Counted from the first letter of the stretch, positions 1 through 14,065 are shown. The stretch is DNA of 64,000 bases from Theobroma cacao (GCF_000208745.1 NC_030852.1:18849085-18913084), one strand, 5' to 3'. Notes: generated from the sequence alone by a model not told the origin. Made by a program: numbers and translations.

Positions 1-852
1 AATTCATCATAAAAGCATGTAATTTAAGCATGGAAAATAAGGAGAAATGCTTAAGGAAAATAGATTTCAAGCTTAAGTTGAAAAATCTTACCTTTTTCAC
101 TTGTTTTCCTTGATTTTTCACACTTTTTCTCTTGAAATTTCTCACCTAGGGTTTGTTCTTCCTCTCTTTCTCCCTCTTCCTTGTTTGTTCGAATATTTGG
201 AGAGTAATGGGCTGATTTATGCTGATTGTTTTGTTAAATAATAAAATATCCTAAGCTTGACACATGGCATTTTCTTATTGGTCCATTTTTAAAATTTTAA
301 AAATTTAAACATTTTATCTCCACCACATGATTAGTCAAGGGTCAAAGATGAAGATAAAGGAAGACCATGTGCTGGAAAAATGTCCTGATGGTGGAAAATT
401 ACAAATTTGCCCCTGGGGTGGCAAAATTACCATTTTACCCTTTCACTCTAAATTATACCGAAATTAAAATTTTTCACTTACAAACCTCAAATCATACTCC
501 AATAAGTCAAATTATACTCCAATAAGTCCAATGGGGTCAAAAAAATCTTTTCTAAAATTTTCATTTTGTCCACAAGTGGCAAATGACCATTTTACCCCTA
601 GATAGTGAAAATTTCGATTCCACTCCAAATTGATCCTCAAACTCTGAATTACCATTTTGAGTCATCCTTGGACTGTGACGATCTTAATCTCACCTTAAAA
701 TTCCTATATGATCTAGTTCGAGGATTAAATCAACTTTGTTGTACCCCTAGGTACAATACCGACTTTTGTAAATTTTTCGGGACTCTCCTAGCATGCAATC
801 ATGCTATCATCACATGCATGTCATGAATAGTATTTTATAAGGTTGGGCTTTA
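1..852 (-). mobile_element. Family D LTR, 5' part, running off the left edge
   Basis: Read on the minus strand this begins TGTAAAGCCC at 852 and is collinear with the start of the complete family D solo LTR at 60693-63855. Shared landmarks are the GTCGGTATTGTACCTAG block, repeated 'CCATTTTACC'-type blocks, and a leader ending in AAGGTAAG (minus strand of 87-94). The rest of the LTR, and any internal region, lies outside the window. It interrupts the 5' LTR of element N1; the 5 bases at 853-857 (TAATG) are the presumed TSD, with the partner outside. No coding potential; a 73-aa frame at 605-826 is not conserved in the other copy. Confidence 0.8.
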
Positions 853-2108
853 CATAATGTGAGATATGAGATGCACATGTGAATTCACTATTACATTCAA
901 ATTATAGCATGCAAAAATGAGGAAGTTAGTGGAAAACATGTGGGACCCCTACCATGTGAAGTAAAAGCAAGAATAAGGCTAAATTTATTTGCATGTGATG
1001 AGATTGGTGCATAAGATGGTCAAATGAGGAAAGTAAAATGTGGGATACATGTGACTTGAATGGTTTGATGAGTGACTAAATAAAATACAAGATAAAAGCT
1101 TGTGCATGAATGTGATTGGAGGAATAAAGTGGTGCATGAAATAAAGAATGAAGAAAAGAAAGATGAGATAGTGAGGTGGCAGATGTAGAAGTAGAATGAA
1201 GATAGATAATGGACCAATGAGCAAGGGAGGAAATTGATGCATGCAAGGTGAGTGGGGAATGAATTGGTCCAATGGGAGTTAAGGAATAAATGAAGAAAGG
1301 AATTGCATGGCATGACATGTAAAGGAAAAATAAAATAGAAAAACGAAAGTAACCTTGGGCAATCCGCCCATGGATGAGAAAATGAGAATAAAAGCCATTT
1401 GAAGGCTTTTGCCTTGAGAGAATCCACCCCATTTGGAAGAGAAATGAAGGGAAAATAGTCTTGTGAGGCTTCCACCAGAGAGGAGAGAAATAATTGAGTG
1501 AAAAGGCTTAGACGAGGCTCGATTTTAGGGAAGATTGGAGCAAAATCGAAAGGTTTTCTCTTGCATGCCATGGTTGGAGCTTTAAGAAGGCATGAAAGGT
1601 TCGACCTAGTGGTTCCAAGCTAAGGAAGGTAAGAGCTATCATTTTTCTTGAATGCATGCCTTGTGAATCAATGTAATGTGAGATTGTGCTTGTGATAGCT
1701 AAGAAATATCAAGGAAAAAAGACTAGAAACTGCAAGGAAGAACATGGATGATCCACGGGTTCAACCAAGTTATGGTAAGTAGAACTTTGATTTTGGCTAT
1801 GAATTTCTTGAGGAAATGAGTTGGTAATTATGTGAGAATGTTTGTGGCAGCAAAGATCTACAAGATTTGAAAGAAATAGATACATGCATGTGGGTCAATT
1901 TTGGAATGCATGGTGATTTTAAGCAAGACAAGTAATGGGTAAGTGTTTTTAACCTTGAGATCATAAGTAAAAAGGAATAATAAGATGTGCATTGATTGTT
2001 TATGCTTATGGCAGCAATGGAGACCAAGGATGTGAGGAAATTGTGAACTATATGTGGAATTCAAGCTAAAATTGAAAGGTAAGCAATGTGACTACATTGT
2101 GTTGTGTT
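853..2108 (+). mobile_element. Element N1 5' LTR (family A), first visible segment
   Basis: Collinear with 22370-23627 of N1's own 3' LTR, with only scattered substitutions and small indels. The first roughly 690 bp of the LTR are missing here because the family D insertion at 852 separates them to the left of the window. The segment ends in GTGTT (2104-2108), which is repeated at 15034-15038 and marks the insertion of the solo family A LTR. It includes a purine-rich tract (about 980-1560), a TTGGGCAATCC motif at 1355, and AAGGTAAG at 1626. No gene is recognised. Confidence 0.85.
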
Positions 2109-3189
2109 TGTAACACTCCGTACTTTGAAATGGTGGCTAATAGAGCTTATTGGATACCAATAAGGTTAATTAAAGTGTTTAAGAGTGTTGAAGGGTGAAA
2201 GGAATATTTTGAAATAAAATATTTTGCATGCAAGAAAATAGTAATTAAATAATAATATTTTTATCAAGGATGAATTATCGAGTTAAAAGGTGATTCAGAA
2301 GCAAATCGGGATGAAGTGAGACATTTTAGGTCTTGAGAAGACAAGTGGAAAATTTTGGAATAAAATAATAATTTTTAGATAAAATAATATTAAAATAATA
2401 CCAATGTCAAATTGACTATATTACACGAAGAATGTGTGATTTGTACAAGTTGTCTAAGTGGGAGAGTGGAAGTAAGGAAGAATTTTGAAGAAAAACGATG
2501 TTTGTGGGACCCGCTTATCTTTATTAAATAAGGTTAGAGCGGGTAAGTATATATTTAAATATTATGGTGACACCTTGGTGACGTGCGGATTTTATATTTT
2601 GATTGCACACATGTAAAGGAAGAAAAATAAGAGAGAATTGAAATAAAGGAATGATGGGAGGACCCAATTAAAAAGAATAAGAAGTCGATGGTGGAATTGT
2701 AAACAATTAAAAGTTAAGAGAATATTTGATGTATATAATTGTGTTATGGAAAACAAGATGAAATTCAAGTAAGATGCAAGTGAAATGCAAGTGAGATTAC
2801 TTAGCTTGATGGAATTTGCATGTGAAATTACTATTACATGCAAATTGTTACATGCAAAAAGGAGGAAGTTAGTGGGAAACATGAGGGACCCCACCATGTG
2901 AAGGATGATAAAGAGAAAAAGAACAAAGAATATTTAGTTGCATGAAATCCTATTGGTTTTGAGGGAGGTCAAATAGGATTCAAGAGTGGAAAAATGCATG
3001 AAACATTATTGGATGATAAGGTGGCCGAATGAAGGAATGACAAGTGGAAATTAAAGGAGATGAAATGAAATGTGAATTAGGATGAAATGAAGAAAGAATG
3101 GAAAGTGAAGGTGGCGGGTGGAAAAGTTTCAAAAAGCCTTGTGATTTTAACCACATAAAAGAAAAAGGAAATGCCAAAATAACCAAGCC

Positions 3190-3279
3190 TTGGGCAATCC
3201 ACCCATGAGAGAAGAAAAGGACAAGAAAAGAAAAGAAAAAAAAAAAGGAAAAGATGTGACTTTGGGCAATCCACCCATG
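3190..3279 (+). repeat. Duplicated 72-bp block within the solo family A LTR
   Basis: TTGGGCAATCCACCCATG occurs at 3190-3207 and again at 3262-3279 in this copy. It occurs once in each of the other two family A copies (1355-1372 with one change, and 22876-22893). The spacing of 72 bp indicates a local tandem duplication specific to this LTR. Confidence 0.75.
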
Positions 3280-4864
3280 TGTGGGCAAAATGAAAAAGGA
3301 AAGCCATTTTCAAGGCTTTTGCCTTGAAAGGTCTACCCATCACAAAACAAAAAGAGAAGAAAGAAACATGCAAAGTGGAGGTTCGCCCTTTAGAAGAAAA
3401 AGTGAAGAAAATAAGTGAGTTCATGAGAGATTCGTCCATTTGGAAGGAAAATGGAGGGGAGAGGGCTTTGTGAGGCTTTCACCCGAGAGGAAAGGAAGAG
3501 TTAAGAAATAAAGAAGAAGAGAAAGGAAGAAAAGAGGAAGAAGAAAAGAGAAAGGAAGGTTCGACCTAGTGAACCCAAGACAAAGAAGGTAAAAAGATTA
3601 TCATTTTTGTTTGAAATGCACGCTTTGTAAATCAATTGTAATGTGGGATTTTGTTGTGGTAGCAAGGATTTACAAAGGTTCAAAGAACCCGCAGCATGCA
3701 TGTTGGTAGATCTTGGATTGCATGATGATTTTGGAGCTAAATAAGCAATGGGTAAGTGTTTTAGTCTTAAAATCACAAGTAGAAAGGAAAAATGAGATGC
3801 ATTGATTGTCTATGTTTGTGGCAGCCATGGTGACTGAAGATGTGAGGAAGTTGTGAATCATATGTGGAATTCAAGCTAAAACTGAAAGGTAAGCATACAA
3901 ATGACTACATTGTGTTGTGTAAGCTTTGGTTGGTTGAAGTATATGAATTGTATGTTAAATGATTGTGAGTAATGTTGATGAAAACTATGAGATTTGGTTA
4001 AGGATTATTAGTTGATATGCTGCCATGTATGAGTACAATTAAATGTATTGGGTTTGAATTGTTGCTAGGAAGTGTGTGATAAAGGGAAGTTTGCTGTGGT
4101 GGTGTGCCGGAGGAGGTAATGGGTGACCGGCGAGTAGAATTAGCTAGATACATACCCCAAACAATAACAACATAGTATCCCGCTATTGTACGATGAGTAG
4201 GGGTGTCTATTTCAAAATTTCCATACTATATATTTGATATACGATTAATAGACTTGTTGATTTACTTTAAATGCAATTTGTGGAAAGCATGAGCTGGTAG
4301 GAATGCTAGACAATTTTGGATGCCATGATGTTTGAAATTGATTTGAATATATACATATATATAAGTTATATATGTAAAGGGTTTTTAAAATCGGGAAACA
4401 AGCTCCTTAACACGGTTTACATCAAAATGTGCCTTATTGGTTGTGTGATGTGCATTCATGAATGGATTATATATTCACCATGCTAATTTGATATTTAAAC
4501 TTCTTGCAAAGGTTTTACATTGCAAAGTCTTACAAAAAGAGGTTTTATCATGTTACCATGATAGGTACTTTTGAAATGGATTTGAAATAAGCTTTTGGAA
4601 ACCCAACTTGATTTTTAAATGGTTTTGTCAAACTGAAAGATTTGAGAGTAGGTCGAATGTCACATTGGGATAGTGTGACCCTTGTGCATAAGTGAGCTCT
4701 AGCTAGAGAATCTCTAGGTCATTGACAGGCTATTAGATGTGGCAGGACCCACGGTCTATGATTATACATGGCAAGGCCATGGGTTGTTATATGTGGCTAG
4801 GCCACAGTGATATACGCAGTTGCAACCGCTTGATTTCTCCGATGTCGGCCAACATTGTTGAGAC

Positions 4865-7144
4865 TGTCACAGCCTAATTTTTGGGCCATGACTGGTGCAA
4901 GGGCTCAATGGGCTTAGCCCACTAAGCCCAAGCAAGCCTCTTTGTATAATCTTATACAGTAATTCATATCCCTTTAAAATCCAAGATTCATAATGTTCAA
5001 ATATAGTTCCTTTGAAAACAATTCATAAAACCCAATTATGCATTCATAGTGGCATCATCTACCATAATATACATATATAGCTTGACAAATGAATCTTAGT
5101 ATTTCACCTAAAGTATTCATATACACATAATTAGGCCTTGACCGTCAGCGAAGTGACTCTAAACACGGTTGCTAACATTTAATGTCATGGTAAACCTATC
5201 GAACAATGGATAGGGAGGAGCACCTTGTCCTAGGATCCAATCACCTTTAACTAAGGAAACCTAAAACATGAATTTTAAAAACGTGAGTACAAACTCAGTG
5301 GGTGAACATAGGAAAGGAACAAACAATGACAATGAATGGCTTAGAAAACATAATGCACTTATTTAAAAACAATGCCATTTAGTTCAAGTTCTTATTAAAA
5401 TCCCTCCATTAAACCCTTGGTTGTAAAATCATTTAATGATGAAAGAACCGCATTCAGCATGAAATTGGAAAGAAAGGAAATTTCCAACAATTATTTAAGT
5501 AAGGCAGTATAAACAGAATGTTTCTCGTTGCAATAAAAATCAATTTGCAAATAACGGTAAATTTTCAAGATTCATCATATGCATCTTACCCATCTCATGT
5601 GCATCCCACCACATCGTGCACATAGCCAGACAGTATCACCATCCATCTCCCTCACTACCATCATCATCGGCAAGTGCACACTCACCCCGCACATGCACGG
5701 TTGCATTTGTCACACAATGTTACCATTTATGACATAGTATACATATATATATCAACATCATACAAAAACATATGGATTCATCCTTTTACACATTTCACAT
5801 TTCACAACATCAAACATTTTATCAAGGGCTTGTTCCCAGGCAATTTTAAAGCAAAAATCGATAAAATTCCCAAATGATTCATTGAAACACGTAAACATTT
5901 CCCTAAAACATTTTGAAATGCAAGTTCACTCACCGGTATTTGTTGAACCTTTAATCGACTCTAACCTCCCAATGGTCCAAATGGGGCTGAGGAGCCTTGT
6001 TGGAACCTATCACGCACAAAAATATCATAGCCAATCCAATTTACATTAATATCACTCCAAAAGTTGTTCGCCAAATCAAGCTTCAATATCCCTTCCTATC
6101 TATCTTCTAATTGCCATTTGATTGGCCATTTCGTTTCTCTACTTTAGTAACACTAGAAATAGATAAACAATTTCAACAAATAACATAACTCATAACTCTA
6201 ATTACTAGCCATCATCAACAACTTAAAACTAGTCCTAATTCATCACTCACCTTGGTGATTGAAATTAAATTTCTTTCCAAGAGTTCTCAAGCTAACATGA
6301 AACCTCCCTTTCTCTCTCTGCAAAGTTCAGCTGGTGAGAGAAAGTATTAAAGAAAGACATTTAAGGGTTTGCTTAAGGTGAAGGAGCAAAAGAGTATGAA
6401 AAACCCTACAACAGGGTGTGTAAAGCATGAAAATTAAGGTTAGTTTGAGAGAGTGATGGAAGCTTGAGAGAAGCTTTCATGGAAGAAGAGAGAAACGTGA
6501 GATGGGAGGAGGAAGAAGACGAAGTTGCTAGAGAAACGTAGAAGCTGCTGGAAAAGATGAGATTTTTATAGTTAAAGCTTATCTAATTTCTCATGCAATT
6601 ACAATAATGCCCTTAACAAGACCACTTGTCTTCGTCTTTTTCTTATGCAATCTTTTTACTCTTTTGACGCTGGAAAAAGTTCTAAAATCCTCTAAAAGAA
6701 GTCCCTTAAATAGCCCTCAAAAGCCCTAGCTTCAAAAATCCTATAAACTTGTTATTTGTCACAATTATGGTGAGGGCCGCTGCTCTCAATTTCCAGCACC
6801 ACGGCTCTCAAATGTTCTGCCAAATTATGTTTCTTTGGCACAGTACTTTCATTTTAACAAAGATTTTGACCACCTTCCCGCCAGAACTGGGACAAGTGAT
6901 AAACATCAAAGTTTTAGCCCTGCTTCCTAGCTTTCTAATGGTTTACAAATCATGTCATTTGAATTTGTGTGGTGTGAGATATACTTGAAAATTGAAACAT
7001 ATGCAAATAGAGCAACAGTCCATTATGCACCTTTCTTCACCAATTGAAATTATTTTTTATCCTACTCCTATAAAAACATAAAATAAATATAAATATCATA
7101 AAACTAGCATTGTTAGCCACCATATCAAGGTATGGGGTAGTACA
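4865..7144 (-). repeat. N2 3' LTR (family B type)
   Basis: 2,280 bp, collinear with the other N2 LTR (11764-14065) and with the family B LTRs at 28231-30669, 31246-33811, 34005-36544 and 44601-47272. It contains a short form of the hairpin minisatellite (5597-5700), a (TA)n stretch near 5745, and a TATA box. The first bases on the minus strand, TGTACTACCCCATACCTTGA, resemble family A, not the TGTGARACCTCRACC start of the other B copies. Confidence 0.88.
6563..6570 (-). promoter_or_regulatory. TATA box in the N2 3' LTR
   Basis: TATAAAAA on the minus strand within CTATAAAAATC. It is followed by the TTTCCAGCAGC block that also follows the TATA box in other family B copies. The position marks the U3/R boundary. 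Confidence 0.6.
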
Positions 7145-7160
7145 GTCTCCTTCACTTAAA
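7145..7160 (-). other. N2 polypurine tract
   Basis: Minus strand TTTTAAGTGAAGGAGAC abuts the 3' LTR start at 7144. Just upstream is GAATTCGAGAACGAATTC (around 7163-7181), the block that ends chromovirus coding regions next to the PPT. It matches N1 at 21645-21680. This is the plus-strand priming site. Confidence 0.75.
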
Positions 7161-10100
7161 ATGAATTCGTTCTCGAATTCAAATCGGTGGAGCGTGAACA
7201 ATTAAAGTTCTAAAATTCTTTTACATCACTTCCGTTGGCCATTCTTAACATAAGATCTTGGCTTATGCATCACATCAACTTCCAATCTTTTATAGAAAAC
7301 TCAACAATGTCATAATATGTAATTACGTGTACTACTCTTGTTGGATAAAAACAATATCATTCTTCATCTTATGATGGGAATTCAAATATGCTATTAATTC
7401 TGGTCACACCTCAATCAAATCATCCTTAAATCATCAATTATGCATGTTTACTTAACCATCTATAATTCCTTTGTCTTGATCTTTTATCAAACCTTCCAAC
7501 ATTCAAGCATTTATTTCCCCCATTGACTATAGGTCTAAATCGTCAACCCACCTCTATTCCATTTTACATATTTCCATGCAAATTCCATTTAAACATTTCA
7601 CGATACATAAGGATCAAAAACTCTTTATTCATTTCATATATATTCAATATCATGGTTAATTCAAATCCAGTAACCATTAGTAACCATACTCCCCAAAAAA
7701 CAAAACTTCAGTACTTTCATGATTGAGCGCTCATTAGATAAATCTTAACTTATACCACGAAGCATTTCAATAAATCATGACATTCACATACATCCTTATG
7801 AACTTAACTAATCTCTTTAATTAATAACTCAACCTCTCAAGGTTAAAGTTGCTTAAAATTTTCCTTTAAAGTTCTTTTCCAAGTCTTATCTTGATTACTA
7901 ACCGTTTTTATATTTCCAATGTCATAGCTGGTTTGTTCGTCATCAATCACATACAACATATCTAACTTGAAATTCCTCAAATCTATTACAATTGTCAAAT
8001 CTCATGGCTTCATCATTTTTTCAATCTGAAGATGAAATTAAACATTTATCTTTCCTTAAGTGCACTTTAAAATCAAGGAATCATTTACTAAGACCTTTCC
8101 AAAATTAACTTCTTTAGCCCTTTTTACCTTAGAAAATTAAATCCATAATCCTCCATTTTTAATCATGGGCTTTATGCCAATCAAAGTAGATTTTACACTT
8201 TTAATTACATGAACTCAAATGCACACCTCCACGCATAAGCTATAAACTTTTCCCCAAATCTTTATATACTAAAACTATATATTGGAGCCATACCAAAATT
8301 GATACATCATTTTCCATTGCCCCTTAGGATATTAAATTCATGTCATACTTTTCTATTTATGTACTTCATAATAACCTAACAATTTCTAACTCATGGCTAA
8401 GCTAGCTCATATGCCAAGCCTCTCAGGCTATATCAAAACGCCAAGTTTGATCACGATATAATAGAATATGATGAGCTTATACCAAAAGTATAAACACTTA
8501 CCTTTAAGCTAACAATATTATAATCAACTTATTCATTGCCAAAATCATCGATAGATTATCTTAGTCATTATCTAGTGCTATAACCACTGATAGGATATCA
8601 TCATCGAATCAAATTATAACTAACTTTGTATGAGTTTTTTTTTTGTACCAATATGCATCATACATATCCATACATATATATTTCCAAATTTTTTTTTAAC
8701 TTCGAGTAGTCTTAGGCATAATCAGTTCAATAAGCCACTTGTAATACTGAAATAACCATCAAATCAAGTTTGGAATCATCTTTTCTCACGTTTAATCAAG
8801 TCATGCTTGCCATCATGTGATGATTACATAAAGCCAATTTCGATGTTTTATTTTTCATACAAAAACCAACCATTAATTGGCACCATCCTTGGACACCATG
8901 TGTCTTAAAGATCGATTTTCTTAGCCCAAATTCATATTGTAATACTCCAACTCCAGGTCATGTCTCATTACCAAATCTTTGCCCGTATATGAGTACTTGA
9001 ATTCTCAAATCATCATCTCTTTTCTAAGTAGATCTCTACAATTCCCGTGGCGTATTTCTATTCCTTCACCCGTAGTAGTATTATTTAATCAAATTATATC
9101 ACCCTCATTCTCTAGACATTTGAAACACAATTCAACCTTTGCCTACCCTCATCAGACACTTTACCTTGATAATTACTCAAAATAAATTGGAATTTAAGGG
9201 GGAAGCATATTTCACAATTTATGCCTTTCATTTACAAGTATATCAAGACCATAACCCCATCAGGTCTACCTAATAACAAGATAATCATTGCCTTAAACCA
9301 ACATTTCTAGGCATTCTTATATTTGCAACATATTTTTATACTCATGTGACATATCTGTCACGAGTCCCAACTTGACTATATAGCCATTTGCTCTTTGAGC
9401 TTTAAGGTTTTCTCATTGTGAGAAATCTTTTGAATTTATCTCACCAGAATGTTCACAGAGTGGTTGTAAGTCAATAACTTACGGTTCAACTCCTAAAGTA
9501 GTGAACCCTATCTCATTGTTAGAGTTCTATCCTTATCTATCAATCATAGCTCCCCTGTGCATTTACTTTTACATTGTTGGGTTACTCACAAGCCACTCAC
9601 GGCCATCCAAATTCGACCTCTTACAGCAAGTTAAGCTAGTATATTCCCTTATGCCTTTCCATACATTTCCAAAACACTCAAACACTTCCTTTAATAGGGT
9701 TGTATTGAGAACTTAAACAACCAAAGGCTTATCTTCAAAGCCACTCATAACTTTAATAGTTCAATATATGCTCGATAACACTTTAGCTCATTGACCCCAC
9801 TAGACATTAATTTGAGATCTTCCAAGGTGTCCGTGTTCTTAATTCTAACCATACCATCTAGCTTAGTATATTTGCATTGGTTATCCTTAAACTTCTTATG
9901 CTCGTTATAACAATATTCATATTTCTCCCATCATTTATCTCACTTTTTTTTTCCACATACCCTTATATAAGGCAATAAAGAAACTCATCAATTCATTTGT
10001 ATAAATACTTTCCAAACCTTAAACTCTAATTAACAAAACTTAACATCAAGTCCAATGACCCTAACTTCGCTTACAAATCCGTCCCCATGCCACTCAGATC

Positions 10101-11747
10101 TTGTTCTTGTTCTTGCTTCCTAAACATAAGGTGTTCCTAGCGCTATGGCGCTAGGCAGTCAGTACTGCGGTGCTGTAGCTGTTGGGAATTCACTTTATCA
10201 ACACAATTCTCCTATACTTAAAGCTACTACTTTAATCATTCTCAACCATATAGTTTTCCTCTGAGTCTATACCATAATTAGCAAAACTAACTTTCTACCA
10301 CAAATACGCAATCGGAGCATTAATTTCAACATATCTACTTCACCTTTGGTGGTATGTCAAAATCATCCTCTGGACACATTCCATTACTAACTTTCATATA
10401 CCTTAACCATAACATTAGTAAAAATTTGATTAAGCAATGATCTTCATATTTACTCTTAGATGCACATATATCAAATTGTACACTTCCTAGTGTTGAGATT
10501 GTGACTTTACTCATCAATCCTTAACTATTTACATCTATAGGATAGACAATCCACATAATTTTTGCACCTTGCCTTTGCAGTCAAATAAATCAAAACTTCC
10601 TAAACTTAAGATGCAAAAGCCCCATTTTTTAGCTTATCCAACAATCCACATTTCTTAAGTCCCTTACCTTTGGAGAAGTCACATTTAAGGCTAATAATTT
10701 TCATCATAGTTTACATAATCCAAATAGACTCTTAAATTGATCTTTAAAGCAATTTGTGTATCAAGCTCAAATACAGGACTCCATATGGCATTTGGACTAA
10801 AATCAACATTTCTAAGTCATTTAACTTCAAGCTACTAAATCCACAGCTAACCCTTTAATCCTTTGACTTCACGCTAAGCATAGCAAAATTCACGCTCATC
10901 CTTAGAGCAGAGTTGTTTACTAGCCTTTTACTTAATGACCACATATCAATAACAACAATCATCGATTTTCACCCTTGAGTTAATTCATGTACTTATAATT
11001 GTTCAAATCAAATTGTTCAAACCATACACCATAATTGTTCAAATCAAACCTTGGAATCTCGCAATTACTTAATTGAAATCAAAACTAACTCCATCTAAGC
11101 TACTATACACATATTCAATACGTATTAGCAGATAAAATATTTTAGAAGCCCAACACCATTTATCTATGGGCATAACAAGCTCAAATAATGTAATGCACTT
11201 ACCCTTGTGCACATAAGTATTGGTTTGTAGCTCCTTCAATACTCAAAGTTATAGACTTCAAGTGAATTACAACCATCATTATTCGTTCCGATCAAGTATG
11301 CCCCTTATTACCTTTATCACACGTGCTCATTTATATTGACCTCAAATACAATCCATAGTCATCCAATGTTCTTCCCATTGACAATCATGGGCTCAAGTTA
11401 TAGCTCCACCAAATGAATGAGTTATTATGGACCTATTAGTCCAGTTACATTTCCCTCTATCCTTAATCGGAATGATATACCATCACACTAACCTTTTTAT
11501 TAGGAACGTTTACTTAAAATCTTCCAACAACAGCTTATGTCTCGGGTGATATCCCAAACTTGGACGATGACACCACTTATGACCTTTATATGAGGTTAGC
11601 AAAAAGGTAGGTTACTGAGAATAGAAGTTTATATAGCCTTCTGCCTATGACTTGTGCTGCAGTCACAAGCCATAAACAAGACTCTACATTAACTCCGACA
11701 ACTCTGCTGACTGACACGAGAATCCCTAGGACTTGACTAAACCTAAG
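7161..11747 (-). mobile_element. N2 internal region, non-coding
   Basis: About 4.6 kb with no frame over 75 aa and no recognisable gag or pol motif. It is collinear on the minus strand with N1 internal 17013-21665. Matched checkpoints are 11520-11760 with 17001-17215, 9340-9500 with 19420-19580, 8830-9000 with 19900-20060, 8350-8530 with 20340-20520, and 7145-7230 with 21600-21680. Indels between the copies are not in threes, which argues against coding selection. Confidence 0.8.
11725..11747 (-). other. Leader hairpin next to the N2 primer site
   Basis: On the minus strand CCTTAGG and CCTAGG flank an 11-nt loop just downstream of the primer site. N1 has the same structure with two exact CCTAGG arms (17013-17035). 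Its position fits an RNA leader element such as a dimerisation or packaging signal, by inference only. Confidence 0.4.
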
Positions 11748-11759
11748 GCTCTGATACTA
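11748..11759 (-). other. N2 primer-binding site, initiator tRNA-Met
   Basis: Minus strand TAGTATCAGAGC, one change from the TGGTATCAGAGC complement of the initiator tRNA-Met 3' end. It lies four bases inside the 5' LTR end at 11764. This fixes N2's orientation. Confidence 0.8.
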
Positions 11760-11763
11760 ACTT

Positions 11764-14065
11764 TGTCACAACCTAATTTTCGGGCCATGACAGGCACAAG
11801 GGCGTAATGGGCTCAGCCCACTAAGCCCAAGCAAACCTTTTTGTATAATCTTATACAGTAATTCATATCCCTTTAAAATCCAAGATTCATAATGTTCAAA
11901 TATAGTCCCTTTGAAAACAATTCATAAAACCTAATTATGCATTCATAATGGCATCATCTACCATAATATACATATATAGCTTGACAAATGAATCTTAGTA
12001 TTTCACCTCAAGTATTCATATACACACATTTAGGCCTTGACTGTCAGCGGAGTGACTCTAGATATGGTTGCTAACATTTAATGTCATGGTAAACCTACCG
12101 AGCAATGGATAAGGAGGAGCACATTGTCCTAGGATCCAATCACCTTTAGCTTAGGAAACCTAAAACATGAATTTTAAAAACGTGAGTACAAACTCAGTGA
12201 GTGAACATAGAAAGGGAACAAACAATGACAATGAATGGTTTAGAAAACACAATGCACTTATTTAAAAACAATGCCATTTAGTTCAAGTTCTTATTAAAAT
12301 CCCTCCATTACACCCTTGGTTGTAAAAACATTTAATGATGAAGGAACCACATTCAGCATGAAATTGGAAAGAAAGGAAATTTCCAGCAATTATCCAAGTA
12401 AGGCAGTATAAACAAAATGTTTCTCGTTGCAATAAAAATCTATTTGCAAATAACAGCAAATTTTCAAGATTTATGATATGTATCTCACCCAACTCATGTG
12501 CATCTCACCCAACTTATGTGCATCCCACCACATCGTGCACATAACCGGGCAGTATCACCATCCATCTTCCCCACCACCGTCATCACCGGCAAGTGCACAC
12601 TCGCCCCGCACATGCACGGTTGCATTTGTCACACAATGGTACCATTTATGACATAGTACACATATATATATCAACATCATACAAAAACATATGGATTCAT
12701 CCTTTTACACATTTCACATTTCACAATATCAAACATTTTATCAAGGGCTTGTTCCCAGGCAATTTTAAAGCAAAAATCGACAAAATTCCCAAATGATTCA
12801 TTGAAACACGTAAACATTTCCCAAAAACATTTTGAAATGCAAGTTCACTCACCAGTATTTGTTGAACCTTTAATCGACTCTAACCTCCCTAATCGTCCAA
12901 ATGGGGATGAGGAGTCTTGTTGGAACCTATCACGCATAAAAACATCACAACCAATCCAATTTACAATAATATCACTTCAAAAGCTATTTCCCAAATCAAG
13001 CTTCAATAGCCCTTCCTATCTATCTTCCAATTACCATTTGATTGGCTATTTTGTTTCTCTACTTTAGTAACACTAGAAATAGATAAACAATTTCAGCAAA
13101 TAACACAAATCATAACTCTAATTACTAGCCATCATCAACAACTTAAAACTAGTCCTAATTCATCACTCACCTTGGTGATTGAAACTAAATTTTTTCCCAA
13201 GAGTCCTCAAGCTAACATGAAACCTCCCTTTCTCTCTCTACAAAGTTCAGCTGGTGAGAGAAAGTATTGAAGATAGACTTCTAAGGGTTTGCTTAAGGTG
13301 AAGGAGTAAAAGAGTATGAAAAACCCTACAATAGGGTGTATAAAGCATGAAAATTAAGGTTAGTTTGAGAGAGTGATGGAAGCTTGAGAGAAACTTTCAT
13401 GGAAGAAGAGAGAAACGTGAGATGGGAGGAGGAAGAAAAAGAAGTTGCTAGAGAAACGTAGAAGCTGCTGGAAAAGATGAGATTTTTATAGTTAAAGCTT
13501 ATCTAATTTCTCATGCAATTACAATAATGCCCTTAACAAGGCCACTTGTCTTCCTCCTTTTCTTGTGCAATCTTTTTACTTTTTTGACATTGGGAAAAGG
13601 TCCAAAATCCTTTAAAAGAAGTCCCTTAAATAGCCCCTAAAAGCCCTAGCTTCAAAAATCCCATAAACTTGTTATTTGTCAAAATTATGTTGAGGGCCAC
13701 GACTCTCAATTTCCAATGCCATGGTGCTCAAATGTTATGCCAAATTATGTTCCTCTAGCACAATACTTTCATTTCAACAAAGATTTTGACCATGTTTCCG
13801 CTAAAACTGGGCAAAGTGATAAACATGAAAGTTGTAGCCCTACTTCTTAGCTTTCTAATGGTTTAAAAATCATGTCATTTGAATTTGTGTAGTGTGCGAT
13901 ATACTTGAAAAACTGAAACATATGCAAATAGAGCAACAGTCCATTGTGCACCTTTCTTCACCAATTGAAATTATTTTTGATCCTACTCCCATAAAAACAT
14001 AAAATAAATATAAATATCATAAAACTAGCATTCTTAGCCACCATATCAAGGTACGGGGGAGTACA
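11764..14065 (-). repeat. N2 5' LTR (family B type)
   Basis: 2,302 bp, collinear with 4865-7144; ends TGTAC...TGTGACA on the minus strand. The TATA box is at 13483-13490 (minus). The hairpin minisatellite is short (12484-12600). Two 67-aa frames shared between the LTRs (5674-5877 and 12593-12796) lie antisense to it and are by-products of repeat sequence. Confidence 0.88.
13483..13490 (-). promoter_or_regulatory. TATA box in the N2 5' LTR
   Basis: TATAAAAA on the minus strand, at the same place as in the 3' LTR (6563-6570). Being in the 5' LTR, this would have driven the element's own transcript. Confidence 0.6.

Larger units (their letters stand above)
4865..14065 (-). mobile_element. N2, a LARD-like non-autonomous LTR retrotransposon
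   Basis: Complete element of 9.2 kb on the minus strand: 5' LTR 14065-11764, primer site 11759-11748, non-coding internal region, polypurine tract at 7160-7145, 3' LTR 7144-4865. Ends are TGTACTCCCC...GGTTGTGACA on the minus strand. Flanks GAGAC (4860-4864) and AAGCC (14066-14070) are a degraded TSD: removing the element restores family A LTR sequence matching 16078 and 24673. The internal region encodes no recognisable gag or pol, and longest frames are below 90 aa. Its LTR resembles family B, the LTR of coding element G, apart from its first 30-odd bases. Confidence 0.87.

Noticed and set aside
2592..3861. Several antisense Phe/Ser/Leu-rich frames of 90-120 aa
   Set aside because: Purine-rich + strand leaves few stops in the complement; no domain and poorly kept in other family A copies.
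5674..12796. Identical 67-aa frames at 5674-5877 and 12593-12796
   Set aside because: They are the same antisense stretch of the two N2 LTRs; identity reflects LTR duplication, not a gene family.
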